DNA from: Quercus robur
Lineage: Eukaryota; Streptophyta; Magnoliopsida; Fagales; Fagaceae
DNA length: 64,000 bases
Assembly: GCF_932294415.1 (NCBI RefSeq)
Contig: NC_065535.1
Coordinates: 81,551,862-81,615,861, forward strand
Direction of reading: 5' to 3'
Shown here: positions 58,040-64,000 of the stretch, in pieces
How the letters are laid out: every line of letters begins with the position of its first letter
Position numbering within the stretch: position 1 is the first letter of the stretch
Notes under the pieces: generated by a model
What the model was told of the DNA's origin: nothing
Seen by the model: only the letters and a program-made list of their open reading frames with translations
Database searches by the model: none
Translations under genes and position numbers: made by a program

Positions 58040-58674
58040 TGTATGGCACCTAAACGCCCAAGTTCAAATAAACCTTGGACCATGAATCAATGATATGGGC
58101 CGAAGATCTAATCTTCACATCAACAAAGGCCCTGACCCAAACCCACGAATAGTTACCAACGTGGACTGAGTGTTGTCCAAACACTTAGAAAGTGGATTGC
58201 ATATGCCCTGCTCACAGGGTGATCAGGAAACCATTTCCGGGCACTATGCACATGCTCGGTCACATCGCCCAGACACATCGCCGTTTACGTGCCCGGCAGA
58301 ACCTTAGGAAACTCCGCTGCCGAACACATTAACTGAAGTGGGAACCATTTCCAAAACCACTCGTACCTAAAAACCCACTTAAGCCCATTGACATTGGACC
58401 CTTCTTGGCACTAAGGGAGAAGATAATGATGATCACCCCATTCACAAAGGCTATAAATAGGAGAAATGAATGGATAGTTAGGGGATGCAATTCTGAGGGA
58501 AAGAAAGAGTGAGAGAGAGAGAGAGGAGTTAACATTGAGAAAGAGGGAGAAAAGTGATTGCATTGGGTCCTTTAGCCTAGGACAACCCAAGGTAGGATAC
58601 CCAGACCCACCAAATAAATAGATTGTAAGCCCAAATAGTGGTTTGGCCCATCAAACCCGTCCTCGGAGCTTACA
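58040..58674 (+). mobile_element. 5' LTR of the Ty3/gypsy (Tat) element
   Basis: The right boundary is clear: GGAGCTTACA is followed at once by a primer-binding site. The left boundary is tentative (TGTATGGCACC at 58040), because comparison with SOUL copy A suggests host sequence continues to about 57990. A TATA box GGCTATAAATAGG lies at about 58450-58462. The 3' LTR is beyond the window. Confidence 0.6.
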
Positions 58675-58676
58675 AT

Positions 58677-58694
58677 TGGCGCCCACCGTGGGGC
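58677..58694 (+). other. Primer-binding site of the Tat element
   Basis: TGGCGCCCACCGTGGGGC directly downstream of the LTR end; this form is common in plant Tat-type elements. I do not assign the tRNA. Confidence 0.7.
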
Positions 58695-58737
58695 TCTCCT
58701 ACGACGCTGTAGTTCTAAAAGGACTCAAACTCGAAGA

Positions 58738-60230
58738 CAATGTCTGAAAGGCGTTCGGGGGACCATGCGAGAACCGGATCTGAAGGGTCCTCTTGGGGGT
58801 CAAGTTGGCGAGAGCACAGGTAGAAAGAACGAGAAGATAGAAGGCATGACCTACTAGAAGTGATGTCCGGCACGGGAGAGGGGTCGTACCAAACCCAACA
58901 GACAGTTTCTGGTGCCACGGGATGTAGGCAGAGGGAGGAACAGGATAAAGAACTCAAACGGCTCCGCAAACTAGTCAGGGGTTTGGAGCTGGAAGTGAGA
59001 GGTAGGCGCCGGGGAGGAGACAAAAATGACCGGCAACAGGAGGACGAGATTAGGGGAAATAGATATGAAGAGAGATCCAATCAGTCTGGACCTCGACTGC
59101 GGCGAAGTCGTTCACATTCCCGGGAATCCCATCGATACCGAGACCGTTCGCACTCGAGAGGGTCTCAAAGAAATAGGAACCGATCTCCCTCCCGAGAATC
59201 AGGGCAACGCCGAGACCGTTCACATTCTCGGGAAAATCAAGTAAGGGACTCGCTTTCCCCGGAAGAGAGGCGACCCCGGAATGCTGCCATGGACGCCATA
59301 AGTCGCGCTCTGCGAAAAGCAGCTCGATCCCTGTTTTCGAACAAAGTTGAGCGAGCCGAAATGCCAAACAGGTTTGCCCGCCACCGTTCAACTGCTATAA
59401 CGGGAAGACTGATCAGGTAGAACACGTCAGCCATTATATTCAGATGATGTCTTTGCATACTCATAATGATGCGCTCATGTGCAAGGTATTTCCCTCGAGT
59501 TTGGGACCGACTGTATTGAAGTAGTTTAATGGGTTACGGAAAGGATCCATACGTAATTTCTCCAAGCTGATTCAAGAGTTCGGAGTCCGGTTTGTGACGT
59601 GCAACCGAGTACCTCAGCCAGTAGACGCGCTCCTGTCAATGAAAATGAGGGAGGGAGAGACCCTCCGTGGTTACACCAGCCGGTATTAGGAGCTATACAA
59701 CGAAATCGGCGGGGTTAATGAAAGAGTGGCGGCAAGCACATTTAGGATGGGGTTGCCCGAGGATTCAGGGTTACGAGAGAATTTGACCAAAAAGCCGCCC
59801 GAAGGCATCCGGCAGCTTATGAGACACATCGAGGAATACAAACGATTAGAAGATGACCGGCCATAGAGCAAAGGCAAAGCGCCAATGATAACTCATCCTC
59901 GGCAGGCAGGTTTCCCGTTCAGGCCTCGTGGGGGTCCGGCAATTCAAGAACCGGCCACACAAATGGGAGAAGTGAACGTGACATTTAAGGAATCGGTACA
60001 CAGGATTCTTGACCGAATCAAATACGAGCTGCATTTTCGATGGCCGAACAAGATGGGCGGGGACCCATCCAGAAGGAATCAAAGTCTATATTGCATTTAT
60101 CATCGAGACAAAGGTCACACCACCGAATAGTGCCGGGTATTAAAGGACCACCTCGGGCAGCTAGTTAAGGCCGGGCACTTAAAGGATTTCGTGCTAGACT
60201 GGGGGGACAAAGTCATAGGGCAAGATACCT
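58738..60230 (+). pseudogene. Decayed gag of the Tat element
   Basis: An N-terminal part (58860-59420) is rich in Arg-Ser and Arg-Glu pairs (RRSRSHSRESHRYRDRSHS). A frame change before about 59380 leads into the capsid-like region (YNGKTDQVEHVSHYIQMM; RGYTSRY...ELYNEI). A zinc-knuckle-like end follows (YCIYHRDKGHTTE then stop then CRVLKDHLG). In-frame stops at 59522, 59687, 59864 and 60128 replace residues that related gags usually have as Trp or Gln. Not translatable as one protein. Confidence 0.8.
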
Positions 60231-60259
60231 GACAAAGGGGAAACCCTCTCCCACCCCCT

Positions 60260-60865
60260 GTGGGGATAATTGAAGTAATCCATATTGCGCCAGAGAAGTT
60301 CATTGTAGGAAGAAGGAAAGGAGTTTTGACAGTAGTGCCGGTAGAAGGTAACCCGGGTCTACAGTTGCCGGGTAAGAAGATGAAGTTTGCACGAGAGCCA
60401 GTCTCGTTTGACAATGGCGATTTAGAAGGGACGATTCAGCCACATGATGACGCGTTAGTGGTCACGGCCCGGATAAACGGCTTCTTAGTAAAAATGGTGA
60501 TGATAGACCGGGGAAGCGGGGCTGACGTGATGTATCCCGATCTATTCAAGGGGCTTGGTCTAAAGAAGGAGGACCTCATAAAGCACACTTCACCTTTGGT
60601 TGGATTTGATGGCAAAGTAGTGATTCTTGAAGGGCAAATCTCTCTCCCCATGATTATGGGAGGGAAGGAGGTATTTGTAACGTTCACAATAGTAAGTTCA
60701 TTTTCCCCATATACAGTCATCCTGGGAAGACCATGGATCCACTCAATAAGGGCCGTCCCATCAACATTGCATGTAAAGATTAAATTCCCAACCGAGCGGG
60801 GTGTTATTGTAATAAAAGGAGACCAGCAAGCGGCCAGGCAATGCCTTACTGCCATAGTGAACTAG
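60260..60865 (+). pseudogene. Retropepsin-like aspartic protease region of the Tat element
   Basis: A 200-residue open stretch in the same frame as capsid and RT. The active-site region reads MIDRGSGADVMYPDLF. The DRGSGAD form is not the canonical DTG/DSG, but Tat-type elements often vary here. ILGRPWIHSIRAVPSTLH follows downstream as in plant retropepsins. It is counted as part of a dead polyprotein. Confidence 0.75.
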
Positions 60866-61089
60866 AAGCAGGGGAATCAGATCAGTCAGGGAGAAATCAC
60901 TGGGCAATTGGATGGAGACATGGAGGCTGAGCGATCCGAACACGGGCGCGTTGAACAGGAAGATGTGTCCCGGAAAAAACCGTTATAGCAATTAAAGGAT
61001 CCCCGAGAAGGGATGGGGGTTGGATGTGCTGAGGAGTTAGTAAAGGTGAAAATATTGCCGGACACCAATAAATATTTTCAGGTTGGAGC

Positions 61090-62460
61090 AAGTATGAGTC
61101 TCGAGGAAAAAGTCCAGGTATTACTATTTCTGGTTTAAAACTTAGATGTTTTCGCTTGGGATCCATATGAAGTTCCCGGGGTCGATCCCGGGTTTATCGT
61201 CCACAAACTCAATGTAGACCCCTCATATCCCCCGAAGAAGCAGAAGTCAAGAAGGTCGGCCAAAGACCACGTTGAGGCAGTAAGACAGGAGGTGGAGAAG
61301 CTGAAGGAGGCAGGGGCCATAAGGGAAACCTTTTTCCCGGAATGGCTAGCAAATACCGTTGTTGTCCGGAAGAAGAACGACAAATGGAGGGTTTGTGTGG
61401 ATTTCAAGGATCTGAACCAGGCATGCCCAAAGGACCCGTTCCCCATGCCAAAGATTGACCAATTAATGGACGCCACTTATGGGCACCCGAGGATGAGCTT
61501 CCTAGATGCCTTCCAAAGGTACCATTAGATTGCCCTGGCCGATGAAGACCAGGAGAAAACGGCGTTCATATCCCCCGATGCCAATTATCATTGCACCGTG
61601 ATGCCTTTTGGGCTAAAGAATGCCGGGGCGACATACCAACGGATGATGACGAGGATGTTTCGGGATAAAATTGGGCATACGGTCGAAGTGTATATTGACG
61701 ATATGGTGGTAAAAAGCAAGCAAGAGATCCGGCATGTAAAGGATCTCCGGGGAGTGTTCGAGGTGTTGCGAAAGCACAGATTGCGTCTTAACGCAGAAAA
61801 ATGCGCCTTTGGAGTAGGGGCCGGCAAATTTTTGGGGTACTTGATCACCAACAAGGGGATAGAGGTCGATCCCGACCAGATTGAAGCCGTGAAGCGACTC
61901 CAGGCGCCGAGCAACCCGAAAGAAGTACAAGTATTGATTGGGATGCTGGCCGCTCTTAACCGATTCATCTCAAAGTTTTCAGATCGCCGCCGTCCTTTTT
62001 ATCAGCTTTTAAAGTAGTGGAAGGGGTTTCAGTGGGATAATGAATGTGAAAAGGCTTTCTAGGACCTTAAGGCGTACTTAGTGCGAGCACCGATGTTGAG
62101 TGCACCAGAGCCCGGAGAGGAATTATTCATGTACCTCTCAATGTCCGAACATGCTGTAAGTGCTGTGCTTTTAAGGGACCAAGGAGTACAACAGCCCGTA
62201 TATTATATCAACAAGACTCTAGTTAACGCCAAGACCAGGTACTTGCCCTTGGAGAAGTTGGTGCTGGCCCTAGTGCATGTTGCCAGAAAATTGCCTCAGT
62301 ACTTCCAGGCTCATACCATATATGTGCTGACCGAACATCCTTTACAATCATTATTGAAAAGATTTGATCTTACAGGGCGAATAGCTAAATGGGGAACACG
62401 ACTCGGGGCGTTCAACGTGAGGTACAAGCCGAGAAGTGCAGTAAAGGGACACAAGTATTA
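61090..62460 (+). pseudogene. Reverse transcriptase and first RNase H of the Tat element
   Basis: RT begins after a stop at 61136 (usual QN(I/L)DVFAW context) and contains WRVCVDFKDLNQACPKDPFP, MPFGLKNAGATYQRMM and the catalytic YIDDM at 61691-61705. The gypsy-type RNase H follows (MYLSMSEHAVSAVLLRD ... YLPLEKLVLALVHVARKL). Stops at 61526, 62015 and 62060, and a one-base frameshift near 62450, break it. Confidence 0.88.
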
Positions 62461-63339
62461 GCAGATTTTGTAGCAGAGTTCTCTCCTAAGGGGGAAATGG
62501 TCTATCAGGTGGAGTATCGCCCGTGGAAGGTACATATGGATGGGGCTTCCAGCGCCAAAGGGGCCGAAGCCGCGGTAGCCATAATCACCCCAGAAGGAAT
62601 TCTCTTGGAGCATTCGTTCAGGCTGGGGTTTAATGCCTCCAACAATGAGGCAAAGTATGAAGCTTTGCTTGCCGGACTGAGGGTTGTTTCACGGTTAGAG
62701 GCCCGGGACGTGGAGATCTATTCGGATTCAAGACTCATTGTCAACCAGGTACAGGGGAATTTTGAAACTCGAGATCCTCGGATGAAAGCATACTTAGACT
62801 TGGTGAAGCAGGTCATGGACGGCTTTTGTACGATGAAGGTGATTCAAATGGCCTTAGCACAGAACAGACATGTTGACTCTCACGCCACTCTAGAATCGTC
62901 AATTGCCAAGGATATTCCCTGGCTTATCAGAGTGGAACTCGTCCCCAAGCCCAGCATTAAGGTGGCAGGAAGTGAGGGGGCTAGGAAAGTCGAAGTCACA
63001 GCAGTCGCAACACTTGGTCCGAGCTGGATGGACCCCATCGTAGATTTCTTGGCCAATGATCGGATCCTGGACGATGAGAAAAGGGCTAACAAGGTCCGCA
63101 GGGTGGCTGCCCGGTACTGGTTGTCCGGAGACCGGAAACTCTATCGTAGGTCATTCGGAGGGCCATATCTGTCATGCTTACACCCGGAGAAAGTAGGCCA
63201 GCTCCTGGCCGAGTTGCATGAAAGGATATGCGGCAGCCATGTAGGGGGACGATCACTGGCACACCGGGCAATGACTAAGGGATTCTGGTGGCCCCGGTTG
63301 CAAAAGGATGCCGCGGAATACGTTCGGAAGCGTGGATAG
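62461..63339 (+). pseudogene. Second (archaeal-type) RNase H and integrase zinc region of the Tat element
   Basis: After the frameshift, LADFVAEFS leads into a second RNase H with its acidic residues in place (MDGASS, NNEAKYEAL, SDSRLI, HVDSHA). A dual RNase H is characteristic of the Tat branch of plant Ty3/gypsy. The integrase HHCC region (LHERICGSHVGG ... FWWPRLQKDA) ends at a stop at 63337, where the first zinc cysteine has been lost. Confidence 0.82.
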
Positions 63340-64000
63340 TGTCAGAAGCACGCCCCTCAGATACACCGGCCTGCCGGGCATTTGAACCCGATTAGCAGTC
63401 CTTGGCCCTTTGTGCAATGGGGGCTAGACATACTCAAGCCTTTTCCCTGAGCGACTGGCAATCGAAGATTCATGTTGGTGGCCGTTGATTACTTCACCAA
63501 ATAGGTGAAGGCAGAAGCTTTGGATAATATCTGGGATGTAGATGTGAAGAAATTCGTATGGAAGAACATAATCACCAGGTTCGGAGTCCCGGACTCTCTT
63601 ATATTAGACAACGGGCTGTTGTTTGATAGTCGAAGTTTTCCCGAATTTTACAGCAATCTCGGCATCAGGAATAGGTACTCTACTCCGGCGTATCCTCAGG
63701 GCAATGGCCAAGCTGAGGCCATGAATAAGGTGATTGTGAACGACTTGAAGCGAAGGCTGGAAGGAGCGAAGGGAAATTGGGCTGAAGAACTACCAAATGT
63801 TTTATGGGCATACCAGACAACTCCTCGAAGATCCACAGGCGAAACCCCATTCTCTCTCACATACGGAGCTGAAGCCATGATACCAGCCGAGGTTAACCTA
63901 TGTAGCGCACGGGTCTCAGAATTCGATACGAAACAGAATGAAGGTCAGCTGACGAGGTGCCTAGATTTGCTTGAAGAATACCGAGAAGCAGCAACCATAA
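63340..64000 (+). pseudogene. Integrase core of the Tat element (runs off window)
   Basis: The DDE core is recognisable: WGLDILKPFP, LILDNGLLFDS and YPQGNGQAEAMNKVI supply D, D and E. Stops at 63448 and 63502 (usual R and W positions) interrupt it. The frame continues to the window edge. Confidence 0.85.

Overview
This is nuclear DNA from a eudicot plant. It holds intronless plant-type PPR genes, a nucleotide-sugar transporter, a GT-AG-spliced SOUL gene pair, tRNA-derived SINEs, many MITEs, solo LTRs and a Tat-type Ty3/gypsy retrotransposon. A woody rosid, possibly Fagales, is my guess from the repeat style; it is not proven. The window is gene-poor and AT-rich, and most of it is layered mobile-element insertion.

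Layout. 3-1691 (+): 3' part of a DYW-type PPR gene. 4265-5317 (-): a Golgi GDP-sugar transporter of the GONST3/GONST4(GGLT1) group. 5318-12665: repeats only. 12666-14666 (+): a complete E/E+ PPR gene resembling Arabidopsis At1g31430. 14667-35500: a repeat-rich block with three same-strand copies of an unrecognised small acidic peptide gene. Its products carry Asp-rich spacers and repeated DY/YAPAA motifs and end in YAPAA. The copies lie at 16407-16613, 25124-25345 and 31023-31222; the third is frameshifted. Copies 1 and 3 sit in a direct segmental duplication (about 13.4-18.5 kb and 29.4-35.5 kb) that also carried a piece of the PPR gene, now a pseudogene. 37600-41739 and 47312-53079 (+): tandem eight-exon genes for DUF2358-SOUL plastid heme-binding-type proteins. 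I rebuilt both exon by exon, and both read through without a stop. About 58040-64000: 5' LTR, primer site, gag, protease, RT, two RNase H domains and integrase of a decayed Tat-lineage element that runs off the window.

The genes do not form a pathway. The two PPR proteins are expected to act in organellar RNA editing, the transporter in the Golgi, and the SOUL pair in plastid tetrapyrrole handling. The tandem SOUL duplication is useful as a clock: comparing its arms gives filled and empty sites for MITEs, a three-level nested transposon, LTR-like insertions and poly(A)-only retroposon scars.

The most interesting unexplained items are: the YAPAA micro-gene family with its G-box upstream regions; nine 'tail-only' poly(A) insertions with 12-19 bp target duplications; and a 72-bp perfect inverted repeat that looks like a template-switch mutation.
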